Below are positions 46,811-57,102 of a DNA stretch of 64,000 bases, piece after piece. The notes below the pieces were generated by a model. The model searched no databases. It was not told where the DNA came from and worked only from the letters and a program-made list of their open reading frames with translations. The number at the start of each line of letters is the position of its first letter. The first letter of the stretch is position 1. The DNA comes from Isoetes taiwanensis (taxonomy: Eukaryota; Streptophyta; Lycopodiopsida; Isoetales; Isoetaceae): positions 5,988,925 to 6,052,924 of the forward strand of contig JAJEKV010000052.1 of the NCBI GenBank assembly GCA_021234155.1. The letters run 5' to 3'. The position numbers and the translations under genes are program-made.

Positions 46811-47366
46811 TGCAATGTCACAGATGGATGAAGGAAAGAAAAAAGTTGAATATGATAAGTGCATGAAGGAAAATTTATGCTTCTACTATAAACAAAAGGG
46901 GCATAGGACACGTTTTTGTCCTATGAAGAATAACTCAAATGCCAAGGTTCAAGGATCTCAAAATATAGAGGCAATGAGAGCTCATCAAGCAAGTCTCGTG
47001 GATTTAGAGGAAGATATGCAAGTTTGTGCAGCAGTCGATCAAGGGACAGTGCAACTGCAGGCACATGTAGTACAGGTTGAAGGTAAAATCAATGAAGTTC
47101 CTTTTAGTACTTTGATCGATATGGGAGCCACTCACAATTTTATTTCACTAAGGCTTGTCAAGTTGTTTGGGTTGAATACTAACCAACAAGCCTTAAGAAT
47201 GGTGAAAATAGATGATGGTAAGCAAGAAGCTACTAGTGAGTATGTGCATGCATTAAAATTGAAAGTGCAAGAATGCCTACAATTGCAAATTTCCATGTGC
47301 TTCAGTTAGGCTCATATGATATGATTATAGGCATGAAATGGCTTAATGAGGTGCATACTATAGTAG
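46806..47366 (+). pseudogene. Gypsy-1 zinc knuckle and protease
   Basis: The knuckle reads CFYYKQKGHRTRFC, where the second Cys of CX2C is Tyr, so zinc binding should fail. The protease starts INEVPFSTLIDMGATHNFIS; the usual active-site DSG is DMG. The pepsin-like flap region follows to a frameshift near 47,309, after which SYDMIIGMKWLNEVH is readable. Confidence 0.85.
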
Positions 47367-48254
47367 ATTGTATGAAAGAGTTATAAGAGTAAAATCTAAG
47401 GAACATCAAGAGCTATATACACTGGAAGGATTGAATAAGCAGTATTTTACTCCTAAACACATTAGTCGCAAGCAAATCAAGAGGTCAATTAGGAAGCATG
47501 AAAGGTTGGGGTTGCTTGTACTCAAACAATCAGGAGAAATTAATCAAGCATACATGAATGACGTGCAGGATATCCTCGAGGAGTTCAAGGAAGTGTTTTC
47601 GAAAGAGTTGACGGAGTTACCGCCTCGAAGATATGTTGATCATGCAATTGATTTGGTTCCAGGAGCTTCTTCTCCATCAAAAGCTCCATATAGATTTGCT
47701 TTGTCAGAGTTAGTGGAATTAAAAAAAACAGTTAAAAGAACTTTTAGATCAAGGATATATACAGCCTAGTATTTCGCGTTGTGGTGCTCCAGCATTATTT
47801 GTTAAGAAAAAAGATGATTCTACGCGTATGTGTGTTGATTATAGGCAATTAAATGATATCACAATTAGGAATAAATATCCATTGCCTAGAATAGATTACT
47901 TGTTTGATCAACTTCACGGAGCTTTATTATTTTGGGCATTTTGAATTTGTGGTTATGCCTTTTGGTTTAACAAATGCACCAACAACTTTTCAGTGTCTAA
48001 TGATCGATCTTTTCCGTGAATACCTTGATAAGTTTGCTTTCGTGTTCTTTGATGATATACTTATTTATTCAAAGAATTTGGAAGAGCATAGAGAACACAC
48101 AAGTGTTCATTTTGCAGCATCGAAATGGATTATTTAGGTCATGTTGTTTTCGCAGCGGGAATTAAACTTGACCCAAAAAGGTTGAGGCGATAAAAAAAAT
48201 GGCCAGTTACTAAAAACCCAAAACAGGTGCGTTCATTCTTGGGACTTGCAGGGT
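47367..48254 (+). pseudogene. Gypsy-1 reverse transcriptase (5' part)
   Basis: 47,368-47,769 has the linker and RT start (ELPPRRYVDHAIDLVPGASS). A frame change follows, then [20 protein letters not shown] and [20 protein letters not shown]. Another break comes next, then 47,904-48,137 with [20 protein letters not shown] and the catalytic [12 protein letters not shown]. The frame ends at SFLGLAG, where Gypsy-2 is inserted. The wording is chromovirus-like Ty3/Gypsy. Confidence 0.88.
48250..48254. repeat. Gypsy-2 target site duplication, left
   Basis: AGGGT, identical to 63,409-63,413. Gypsy-1 coding sequence resumes in frame just after the right copy. Confidence 0.93.
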
Positions 48255-50507
48255 TGCTGCCACAATTTGGCAGCATAGAAGAGCAATTGACATTTCTCAT
48301 TGATGGCTAACAATTTGCTGGAAGTGTGCATATACCAAGTTTGCATCCTCAAGACAATTCAAGCAACCTCAAGTTGAAGAACCAAGCAAGGACTCTCATT
48401 TGAAGTATTGCAAAGAAGGATTGAAGGTCAAAATGTAGTGCAAGGTCAACATAAGGAAGCTCTATGGCAAGATCAAGATTGGAAGACCCCCTAAGAAGTA
48501 AGATATTCATTCAAGTTCTTTGGCATGATCTATACCTTGAGGAACTCCGTGACTCCAATTGCCTCCTTTTACTCACCATTACCCAAATCCAAAATGGCCT
48601 AACCTATCTCCTAGTCAAGAACAACACACACTCCATCACACACCCACTATTTCCCTAAATCCCTATTGGAATTGGCATATTAATAGGGCACACTCTCTCT
48701 CTAAAGCAAAAGGGAGGAAAAAAACACTCATTCCCATTACAAAGTCACTTGGGCAAAATTGGTCCAAGGATTATTAAGATTTCATGCCAAAAGTGCATAT
48801 AATTATGCCACATCACCATCCACCTCACCAAAAATGCCACCTCACCACACATGTATCTTCATTACAAAGTTACTTGGTCAATTTGGCTTAAGCATTATCA
48901 AGGTTGTATACCCAAAGTGCATATAATTGTGCCACATCACCATCCACCTCACCAAAAATGCCACCTCACCACACATGTCAGCTATCATTTTGTTTTCCAT
49001 CTCACACAAGTTGTTGACTAGGAGAAAAGATTTTTGCCATGTCACCATGCCATGTCATCATCTACCTCACCAAGAATTAGCCACCTCATCACACATCATA
49101 TTCCTTCTTTCACACATCATATTCCTTCTTTCATCTCACAAAATTTTGACTAGAGGAAAATTCTGCCAAATCACCACATGCCAAGTCATCCCATGCCACG
49201 TCACTTTTTGGTTGCTTACCCATACTCTACACTTACCACGTGTCAAAAGCTCCAAGATCATACCATCTAGAAAGAAAATATGGGAGAGCAATTATTCTTT
49301 ATGGACCCTTGGCCTAGGTATGATTTCATCCAATCCCCATGCGCCACGTTGTCCTGGGATTAATTTTCGAAGAAGGCCTGTGGGATATTGTTCCTCCGCG
49401 AAAAACCAAGGACCTAAAAGGTCGTGCCAAGATCCCACCTCTCCATGGACCTCGACCTGATAATCATGAGCCCCAACATCTCTTTTGTATCCTTATGCTT
49501 CAAGAAACCTCACAACACACATAAGCCAAAACCAAACAAACTCGATGCCAAGAATGTGCCGGAAATAAGGAAATAAAAGGGGAATACGCTCAAAACAACG
49601 CCGCTTTAAACTTCTGCTAAAATCACGTAAATTCGAGTTACTCCACGTACCGGATGTGAAAGTATTTAGCGAAGAATGGCCTGCCTTGCATGAAGTTTAT
49701 TTGAATTTGATGCAAAAACCTGATTGTTTACCTTCTTATGATTATTTTGATCCCATGCCCAAGACCGTGGAGCTTGGGAAATGATGTTTACCTTCTATGT
49801 GATAATCAAATGAGAGAAAATCTAACCTTGGTAAGTACTATTGTCATTTAACAGTTTGAATTCTTATTCCTTTATACTAAAAGTCCATAAAACACAGAAA
49901 ATAGAGATTACTGGCAACATCTGAATTAGTTTTCTTGCATCATAGGGTTACTATAGTTAGCAACATCCCAAAAAATTATTAAAACATGCCCCTAGAAACC
50001 ATTTGCCTGTTCATTCTTGAATCAAAAAACTGTATTAGCTGATAAACCACTTTTTCCCACAAAAATAGATGCAAATTGCTCTTGTGATGTGTATGCACTT
50101 AGTCTGCAGAGTCTTTAGAGGTTAAATCAGTTGCTAAAACAAGGAAAAAGGTTCGATCTCAAGATCTGGCAAAACAAGTTCTCGGGTTGGGATATTGACT
50201 TAAAATTGACTTGGTCAGTGAGCTCAATTCCATAAAGAAGCCTAAGGAATTTGCAAATAGACTTTGGTCTACAAATCAAGCATATTGTCTAGTAGCTTTG
50301 TGGATTGGATTTATTGAAAAACTCTCAAAGATTGTTCCAGGGCAAGTTTTTGTCGTGGATTGGTTTTTTTTCCCGCTTTAGGAAAACTGATTTATTTTGG
50401 GTTCTTGAGCATAGTATTTACGTAATTTTCATACGAGTGGTTGCCCATAGCAACCTGAGGTCCTATACCTTTGAGGTTGAGGGTTTTGTCCAGGAAAACC
50501 TTCAACA
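48255..50507 (+). repeat. Gypsy-2 5' LTR, 2,253 bp
   Basis: Starts TGCTGCCACAATTTGGCAGC and ends CTTCAACA. It is highly similar to 61,120-63,408. It holds internal short repeats, among them CCACCTCACCA(A)AAATGCCAC twice, and the 21-bp unit ACACATCATATTCCTTCTTTC twice (49,091-49,132). Open frames within it are not genes. Confidence 0.93.
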
Positions 50508-50510
50508 TTT

Positions 50511-50530
50511 TGGAGGTTCTACCGAGATCC
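50511..50530 (+). promoter_or_regulatory. Gypsy-2 primer binding site
   Basis: Three bases after the LTR end, TGGAGGTTCTACCGAGATCC starts with TGG as tRNA-primed sites do. I cannot name the tRNA with confidence; it is not the initiator tRNA-Met site of the Copia elements. Confidence 0.6.
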
Positions 50531-50551
50531 CACCTGGATCTTGGGGAACTC

Positions 50552-51319
50552 ATGGCTCCTAGAAAGAATATTGAAGCAACTGAACAGGTACACACTGAAC
50601 CACCAGAGAATATAGGAATGTCTACAGTACAGAATGGATCTACTAGTCAAAGCAACACGGGTGTGCAATACTTTGAACTTAATATGCCTGTTCCTTTACC
50701 AACTTTTGATCCAAGTGTCAATGCTAACAATTTTCTCAAGAATTTTGAGGAGTACTATCTGGAGTACGGCCACAAGAAGGGAGGCAAGTTCTCAGAATTC
50801 AAGAAATGTTTCAAAAATGAAGAGGTAAGAGCTTGGCTGGATTATGTGATCAGCACAGGGGTAAGTACTTGGGAAGAAATTGAGAAGCAGTTCTTAGAAA
50901 GGTTTGGTAAAGCTATAGAACCACAAGATTTAGTTTTTGAATTACAGTCTTTCTGCATTAGACTTGGGGAAACTGTGCATCAATATGTAGAAAGATTTCA
51001 TGCTTATTTAATTAAATGCCAAGTCAATCAAGTTCCAAATCACACTTTGCATTTGGTAGCCTGTTTTATAAAGGGATTGAGCAGCAGACCCAGGGTTTAC
51101 AGGAAAATGTATAAGCTGCAAAAACAGGAAGGGTTTGATACTATACATAAAGCTTTTACTAAGGCTATTGAAATTGCAAACATGTTTTCTTATTTGCCTG
51201 ATGACTCACATATGTCAAATGACCCCTTCTTTCCAGATTATGAGCAAGAATATGGAGGCCCTAGCCCTATACCTGTATGTCGCTCAAAAGAAAAGAAAAA
51301 CCAAGGATGGAAGAGGTAA
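50552..51319 (+). CDS. Gypsy-2 gag, capsid part
   Basis: Starts at MAPRKNIEATEQVHTEPPEN, 40 bases after the primer site; 255 codons. The capsid block is FEEYYLEYGHKKGGKFSEFK, VRAWLDYVISTGVSTWEEIE and KQFLERFGKAIEPQDLVFEL, with the typical HQYVERFHAYLIKC. It ends at a stop just as the knuckle region begins in an overlapping frame, so one frameshift separates them. Confidence 0.85.
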   Translation: MAPRKNIEATEQVHTEPPENIGMSTVQNGSTSQSNTGVQYFELNMPVPLPTFDPSVNANNFLKNFEEYYLEYGHKKGGKFSEFKKCFKNEEVRAWLDYVISTGVSTWEEIEKQFLERFGKAIEPQDLVFELQSFCIRLGETVHQYVERFHAYLIKCQVNQVPNHTLHLVACFIKGLSSRPRVYRKMYKLQKQEGFDTIHKAFTKAIEIANMFSYLPDDSHMSNDPFFPDYEQEYGGPSPIPVCRSKEKKNQGWKR

Positions 51320-52172
51320 ATGCCCCCGAATCCGATGTGAGAGCGTAGATCACCAAGGTTTCAAAGCCTTGCTTGAAGTTACTAGGCAATTACAAGAAAT
51401 GAAGACAACAAGACCAGAGAGGAAAACCTACCCTCCTTGTGCACATTGTTTTAGGGACACTCATTCTTCAGACTATTGTTGGTACAGGCCTTGTACTAAA
51501 TGTGGTAAGAGAGGACATTTTGGTAAGGAATGCCCATTTTGTGCTTTCTGCAAATCTGTTGGCCATTATGAAGACAGGTGTAGTGTGAAGGAATATTTTG
51601 CAAGACAGGAAGCATTGAAAAAGTCTGACTCAAACATGTCAAATAATCCTGCTCCAGAATCAAAACCTTCTTCAACAATAGGTTTGTTATTGATCCAAAG
51701 GACGCCAATTAGGTTTATGCAGGAAACAGAAGAGCAGGAGGAGATTATGGCAGTACATACAAGGGCTATGCAGAATACAAGGGAAGAGGAGGGTGTTCAA
51801 GGAACAATGGAACCAAAAATACTGAAGGAGAAACAAAGGGAAGACAATCAGGTTATACCTATTCCTCCTCATCAAAGGTTTGTAAGAAAAGAGAGAGAGG
51901 TAGATGAATTTGATTCATTAATGAAAAATGCAAAGGTGAGTGTAGACTTGCTTACTTTGTTACGAATTGCACCATCCAATAGGGAAAAAGTCTTAAGTCT
52001 AACCAAGGAAGATCATGTGAATTTGACACAAGAAGAACAGGTGGCTTTTACAAACCATATCAATGAACAAATGCTGGTACAAAATGAATATGATCCAGGG
52101 GCTTCACTTGTGCTGCAAAACTTGGCAAGCAAACTTTATCTAAGGTATTGCTGGATGGAGGGTCTCCTTTGA
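51290..52172 (+). pseudogene. Gypsy-2 gag C-terminal part with three zinc knuckles
   Basis: The frame follows the capsid by a frame change. It has three successive CCHC-like fingers at about 51,436-51,590: CAHCFRDTHSSDYC, CTKCGKRGHFGKEC and CAFCKSVGHYEDRC. An acidic, Gln-rich linker follows (VHTRAMQNTREEEG), then a segment leading into the protease (VSVDLLTLLRIAPSNREKVL). The knuckles bind element RNA. Confidence 0.85.
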
Positions 52173-52408
52173 ATGTCATGCCTCATCACATAATGAAGTA
52201 TTGTGGCTTAGAACTAGATAAAAAAGCACCTATGGTACTTAAGTCCTTTTCCAACTCGAGAATTAATCCTATAGGAATCCTAAGCAATGTATTAATTGAT
52301 GTGGAGGGCATTATTGTTGCAGCTAACTTTGTTGTGGTAGCTTTTGAAGGTGTGGATGATAAAACAGATATATATGATTTACTCTTAGGGCGTGAGATGG
52401 CTTTCTGA
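52130..52408 (+). pseudogene. Gypsy-2 protease
   Basis: Active-site block LDGGSPLNVMPHHIMKYCGL, with DGG in place of DSG, which is common in the Tat group. Next come PIGILSNVLIDVEGIIVAAN and the terminal YDLLLGREMAF. The frame differs from that of the knuckle region, and a short degraded stretch (52,409-52,476) follows. Confidence 0.8.
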
Positions 52409-52476
52409 CGCTTGATGCAAGACCTATTTGATCCAAAGGAGAATGTACCATATCAGATGGCAAGAAAACTGTAACT

Positions 52477-53074
52477 TTGCTTAATAAGCTGGGAGAATTT
52501 GAATCCTTAAACTTTATTGAAGAAGACATGCTTACATCAAACCTTCTTGGTGAATATGAGTTGCCTCTTGCTGTTTCCAACATAAAGACAAAGTCATTGA
52601 CCAAGGTTAGCACTTCTTCACAAGAAAATTTTGCTTTCTTATGGTTTGATGGTGAAATATCCAAAAAATTAAACATAGCCTCTTCTGCTGCTATATTGAA
52701 AAATAAAGAAAATAAGTTGTTGGCTAAGGTAGGAAGGATTTATCCTAATACTACCTCGAATATGGCAGAATATAAAGCTATTATAGCAGGTCTTCAAGAA
52801 GCCAAACATATTGGTATAACTGACATAGTGATATTTGGAGATTCTCAATTAGTTTGCAGGCAAATTTTAGGGGAATATCAGGCCAAGCAAGAAGATATGA
52901 TAGCCCTCAGAGATCAAGCATTGACAGAGCTTACTGGTTTCAACAGCTGGGAACTCAACCATGTTGCTAGAGATCTCAATAGTGAAGCAGATAGAAGAAG
53001 AGGACTTGAAGCAGTTACATCCCATCCTGGTAATCAATGCAAGTGAAGAAAAAAAGGTGAGTGAAGTGGGTAAA
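52477..53074 (+). pseudogene. Gypsy-2 archaeal-type RNase H (aRNH) domain
   Basis: 189 open codons. The RNase H fold of the archaeal/RVT_3 type is clear: FLWFDGEISKKLNIASSAAI (first Asp), NTTSNMAEYKAIIAGLQEAK (Glu), DIVIFGDSQLVCRQILGEYQ (second Asp) and WELNHVARDLNSEADRRRGL (last Asp). All four DEDD positions are filled. Such a domain is a hallmark of Tat-lineage elements and removes RNA from RNA-DNA hybrids. Here it sits between protease and RT, not after the RT-linked RNase H. The frame is lost near 53,046, close to the MITE at 53,083. Confidence 0.85.
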
Positions 53075-53082
53075 AGCATGCT

Positions 53083-53374
53083 AGGGTGTACCATCTAAAG
53101 TTCTTTTTAGGGAGTGCAAAACTACCCAAAAAAGTACCCAACATTGGGTATCGGGAACTTGCATAAATGTCTCAATAAACAATAAGTTTGAGAGTTGATT
53201 CATTAATTTTAGTCTCTAATAGTATTGTTATCCTCTGATACTATAGATTGAGATGTTATTGACCTTCAATTCAAAAGTTTTGAATTAATTTTAATGGGAA
53301 GAAAAAACAGAAAGTACCAGTTTTAAAAGTACCCAGTGAAGGTGCTTTTGAGGGTTCCAAAAGTGGTACACCAT
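53083..53374. mobile_element. hAT-like MITE, 292 bp
   Basis: The left end AGGGTGTACCA and the right end TGGTACACCAT are inverted. The pairing extends inward loosely (CTTTTTAGGGAGTGC versus the complement of AAAAGTGG...GGTGCTTTTG). Eight-base duplications AGCATGCT lie at 53,075-53,082 and 53,375-53,382, the length typical of hAT elements. It is non-coding. It interrupts the linker between aRNH and RT of Gypsy-2. Confidence 0.85.
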
Positions 53375-53382
53375 AGCATGCT

Positions 53383-54336
53383 TTCACCCAAGTAAAAATA
53401 GTAAAAGAAGGTCAAGAAAGAATTTTGTATCTTGGAGATCTATTCAGGAAGGAAGATGAACCTCAGGTAACTCAACTCTTTGATGAATGGAAAGATGTTT
53501 TTGCTTGGGATTATAAAGAACTGATAGGAGTGGACAGGAAAGTTTGTGAGTTTGAAATTAGGATCAAAGAAAATGAGAAGCATGTTATGCAGAAATTAAG
53601 GAGAATAAATGTTGCACTTTTGGAATTAATAAAGGAAGAGTTGTATAGAATGAAAGATGCTGGAGTTATAACAGAAATAATAAACCCTGAATGGTTGTCA
53701 TGTATTGTACCAGTTGAGAAAAAGAACAAGGCAATAAGGATATGCATAGATTATAGGGATCTAAATAAGGCTACTATTAAGGATTGCTATCCCTTACCCT
53801 TTTTGGAACAGGTTCTACATGCTGTGGCAGGTAAAGAAATATACTCCTTCCTAGATGGATTATCTGGTTTTAACCAAATCGGTATCAAAGAAGAGGATCA
53901 GCCTAAAACAGTATTCATCACACCTTGGGGGACATTTGCCATGAAAAGGATGCCCTTTGGACTCATGAATGCTCCAGCTACTTTCCAACGAGCCATGGAT
54001 ACTATATTTAAAGAAATGCCATCATATTTGTTCAGGGTTTTTATGGATGATTTATGCTTAGGTACATTTGATAAACACTTGGACTATTTGACTAAACTCT
54101 TTGCTATGTGCAGAAAAGGGGGGGTAAGTTTGAACCCTAAGAAATGCATGTTTCTATGTTCAAAAGGAGATTTGTTGGGGCATGAGATATCCACCAAGGG
54201 GCATTCAAGTGGTGAAAAGCAAGATAGAAGCACTAAAGAGGCTTACTCCACCAAAGACTATCAAACAGGTGAAAAGCTTTTTAGGTATGACAAGTTTTCT
54301 CAGAATGTATGTACCACATTTTTCCCATACAGTTAG
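53383..54336 (+). pseudogene. Gypsy-2 reverse transcriptase
   Basis: The main frame opens at 53,425: LFDEWKDVFAWDYKELIGVD, LSCIVPVEKKNKAIRICIDY, RDLNKATIKDCYPLPFLEQV, YSFLDGLSGFNQIGIKEEDQ and the catalytic LFRVFMDDLCL. The wording SFLDG..G.NQI is typical of the Tat/Athila side of Gypsy. A frameshift near 54,190 passes into the connection segment. Confidence 0.9.
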
Positions 54337-54841
54337 CCCTATTACAAATCTGACAAAGATAGGGAAATTTACAAAGCAAGAGAGTAAGCACATTCGGGTT
54401 GAGTGGACTGAACCTTGTCAGGAAGCATTTGACAAGATAATTCAAGCTATCTGTGAGTCCACCCTGTTAAAACCTCCAGATCCTATGAAATCTTTCCAAG
54501 CTTACATTAGTATAACAAAAAAGGCTATAGGGGGTGGCTCTGTTACAAAGCAATATGGTTGTCATGTTTGCTAGTAAAGTTTGGTCACATACAGAAGTTA
54601 GGTACTCTAGGCTTGAAAAAAGTGCAGCTGCTCTTATATTCCTCATAGATAGACAAGGACACCTTTTTCAGAATAGTGAGGTACAAGTTCTAATGAACAA
54701 AATCCCTATGGCCTTGCTTTTGCAAAAAAACAACACAAAGTCAAGATCTACAAATGGGCATGCAAGGTGCACCTATAATATCAATGTAAAGGTGATTAAA
54801 ACCATTGAGGATCCCAAAGGCATATCTTCCCTACATTTTCT
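54182..54841 (+). pseudogene. Gypsy-2 RT connection and decayed RNase H
   Basis: 54,182-54,574 has the connection block TPPKTIKQVKSFLGMTSFLR, then PCQEAFDKIIQAICESTLLK. The RNase H that normally follows with a catalytic Asp reads FQAYISITKKAIGGG, so that Asp is missing. A shifted frame (54,534-54,845) keeps SKVWSHTEVRYSRLEKSAAA, the Glu helix of the Gypsy RNase H, then degenerates. This RT-linked domain looks dead, in contrast to the upstream aRNH. Confidence 0.8.
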
Positions 54842-55900
54842 TTGAAACATGAGGACCAAGATGGTTTGGAAGAAGATGAAATTGATAGTGAAACTAACTT
54901 TCTGATCTCTTGTGTAGAAGAAGCAGATTGGCAAGAGGAAATAAAGAGGTACCTAGAATTTGGTGAACAACCACAAGGCTTGAGCACTAGCCAACAAAGG
55001 AGGTTCCAGGAGAAATGTAGTAAATTTAGGCTCATTAACAATGTTCTGTGCAGGGCAGACAAAGAAGGAGTATTGATGAGATGTGTCAGCAAGGAGGAAG
55101 CCAAATTGGTTATTAAAGCGTGTCATGATGGGATATGTGGGGAACATTATGCAGCAGATACTACAGCCAAGAAGATTTTAAGGTCTGGGTACTACTGGCC
55201 TTCTTTGTTTAAAGATTGTTATAATATGATCAAAAGTTGCCACAAGTGTCAAATATTTGGCAAGAGGATCCTGCAGCCAGCTCCCCTCACAGCTATTACA
55301 TCCCCAGGACCATTCCAGGTCTGGGGTCTAGACTTTATTGGCCCTATAGATCCACCTTCAGCTGCTCAACATGAATATGTGCTTGTTGCAACAGATTACT
55401 TCACAAAATGGGCTGAAGCAATGCCACTCAGGCAGGCTAATGCTATGACCACAGCAAGATTTCTGCATGAAAACATATGTGCAAGGTTTGGTATTCCTTT
55501 TTAGTTAATATCTGATAGAGGCAGCCAGTTCATCAATGAGGTCATTGCCACATTACTAGCCACATTGAAGATCAAACATGTTAAGAGTTCTGCTTATTAT
55601 CCCCAAGGCAATGGCCAAGCTGAGTCCACAAACAAAGTCCTTAAATCAATTCTGCAAAAGACCATAAGCATGTCCAAAAGAGACTGGCATGTTAAACTTC
55701 ATGATGCATTATGGGCCTATAGAACCACTATTAAAACAGCTACCAAGCATACACCTTTCAGCTTGGTTTATGGCATAGAATCCATTGTTCCAATAGAGCT
55801 TGAGCTGCCATCCTTGAGACTAGCACACAAAATAAATATGGAGATGGAGGAAGCCCTCAAAGATAGATTTGTCGGGGTTGATGCAACTAGAGGAACATAG
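54842..55900 (+). pseudogene. Gypsy-2 integrase
   Basis: The zinc domain is in ICGEHYAADTTAKKILRSGY and KSCHKCQIFGK. The core has WGLDFIGPIDPPSAAQHEYV (first Asp) and DYFTKWAEAMPLRQANAM. A TAG stop at 55,502-55,504, just before LISDRGSQF (second Asp), sits where this family usually has Gln, so it is probably a CAG-to-TAG change. The frame resumes through AYYPQGNGQAESTNKVL (Glu). HTPFSLVYGIESIVPIELEL marks the end of the core. The C-terminal part continues in broken frames. Confidence 0.9.
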
Positions 55901-56217
55901 GATTGAGGCCGAGAATGCAATATTATTGAAGAAAAGGTAAGGATATAGCTGCCTTTAAGGCAGCTCACAAATTGCAAGGTACTCTAAAAGAATGGTGAGT
56001 TGGTGTTAAAATGGAACAAGGCAAGGGAAAAAAGTGTCAAGCAAATTTGAAAAAATCTTTGGGAAGGGCCCTTTGAGGTGATTGGTGTAAAGGTGCAAAG
56101 ATTCCTATTGGTTAAGGTCAAGCGATTGATGGAGATGAACTGCCAATCCCATTAACATTTTGCATCTGAAAAGGTATTGGCAACAACATGTTGCCCTGTC
56201 TCTCTTTGAGTAAGTTG
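55901..56217 (+). pseudogene. Gypsy-2 integrase C-terminal remnant
   Basis: In shifted frames I read LMQLEEHRIEAENAILLKKR and later GDELPIPLTF, the last corresponding to the final integrase block before the stop in related elements. The Gypsy-3 insertion site follows at 56,218. Confidence 0.6.
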
Positions 56218-56222
56218 AAATT
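56218..56222. repeat. Gypsy-3 target site duplication, left
   Basis: AAATT, identical to 60,394-60,398 on the other side. Confidence 0.85.
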
Positions 56223-56446
56223 TGTTAGAGCCTGAACTCTAAGCTTGCAAGAAGGATGAAAAACCCAACAATCCAAGCTCAATCTATCATATCAAAAGCA
56301 ATGCACAACACAAAGAATCATCATCTCCATAGCTAGATCAATGAAAATACTCTCCCCCAATACACCGTCTCCCTCTGTTCTTTTCTCTCTGCTCAGATAA
56401 TACAGTGATCATAATCCCCCCCGCACACCATAATGCATACGTGCAA
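56223..56446 (-). repeat. Gypsy-3 3' LTR, truncated
   Basis: In plus orientation it starts TGTTAGAGCCTGAACTCTAA and follows 60,031 onward closely until GCAAATATCC, after which it joins RT coding sequence. About 140 bp of the LTR are missing. Confidence 0.88.
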
Positions 56447-56860
56447 ATATCCTGCAACAATATCCAACAAGGTGTCTATGAATGGTGTAGGAAAATGATC
56501 TCTTTTGGTAGCTTTGTTGAGATCCCTGTAATCAATGCATACTCAGATTGAGTTATTTGGCTTTCTCACTGGTACAATAGAACTGATCCAATCTGAATTT
56601 GGCACTGGGACAATAAATCCCGCGTCCAAAAGCTTCATGACTTCAACCTTTACTTGCTCCTCTATTGCTGGACTCATTCGCCTTTGAGCTTGTTGGACTG
56701 GGTTTTGATCCTTGTTTCAAATCAATGGTATGCACCACAACCCTCCGTGGAATGCCTTTCAAATCTTTGTAATTTCTTGCCAAAACATCCCCTTTGAATT
56801 CTCTTAATAAAGATATCAAATCGCGTTCCTCCTCTTGAGTAAGATCTCCTCAATAGTAAA
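56447..56860 (-). pseudogene. Gypsy-3 reverse transcriptase, N-terminal fragment
   Basis: Read on the minus strand from about 56,850: a linker, then RRMSPAIEEQVKVEVMKLLD, AGFIVPVPNSDWISSIVPVR and CIDYRDLNKATKRDHFPTPF. The frame reaches IDTLLD and then enters the LTR. The catalytic YXDD is absent. Confidence 0.85.
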
Positions 56861-56908
56861 AAGCAATTCTTCTTGATTTCCTTGAGAAATATTGATGTTC
56901 TTGACTGA

Positions 56909-57088
56909 ATGTGGTGACTGTAATGAAGGTGGTGAGAGTGGTGACGAGTGTGGTGAATGTGGTGATTGTGGTGAATGTGGTGATAGTGATGAATGTGGTG
57001 CGTGTGATGACTGTGGTGACTGTAATGGATGTGGTGGATGTGATGATTGTGATGAATTTGGTGCATGTGGTGACCGTAATGACCGGTG
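56909..57088 (-). repeat. 9-bp minisatellite encoding His-His-X repeats
   Basis: About 180 bp of GTGGTGA(N)TGT-type units with a 9-bp period. On the Gypsy-3 coding strand it is open and reads as (His-His-X)n for about 60 residues, X being mostly I, S, N, T or Y (frame 57,102-56,722). It lies between the protease and RT. The repeat keeps a multiple of three, so length changes do not shift the frame. Confidence 0.88.
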
Positions 57089-57102
57089 AATATGGACTCC
57101 AT

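Noticed and set aside
48927-49460. 177-codon open frame in Gypsy-2 5' LTR, also at 61,818-62,276
   Set aside because: It lies wholly within the LTR, changes length with the subrepeat number, and has His/Ser/Thr-rich composition without a domain. It is a by-product of the LTR sequence.
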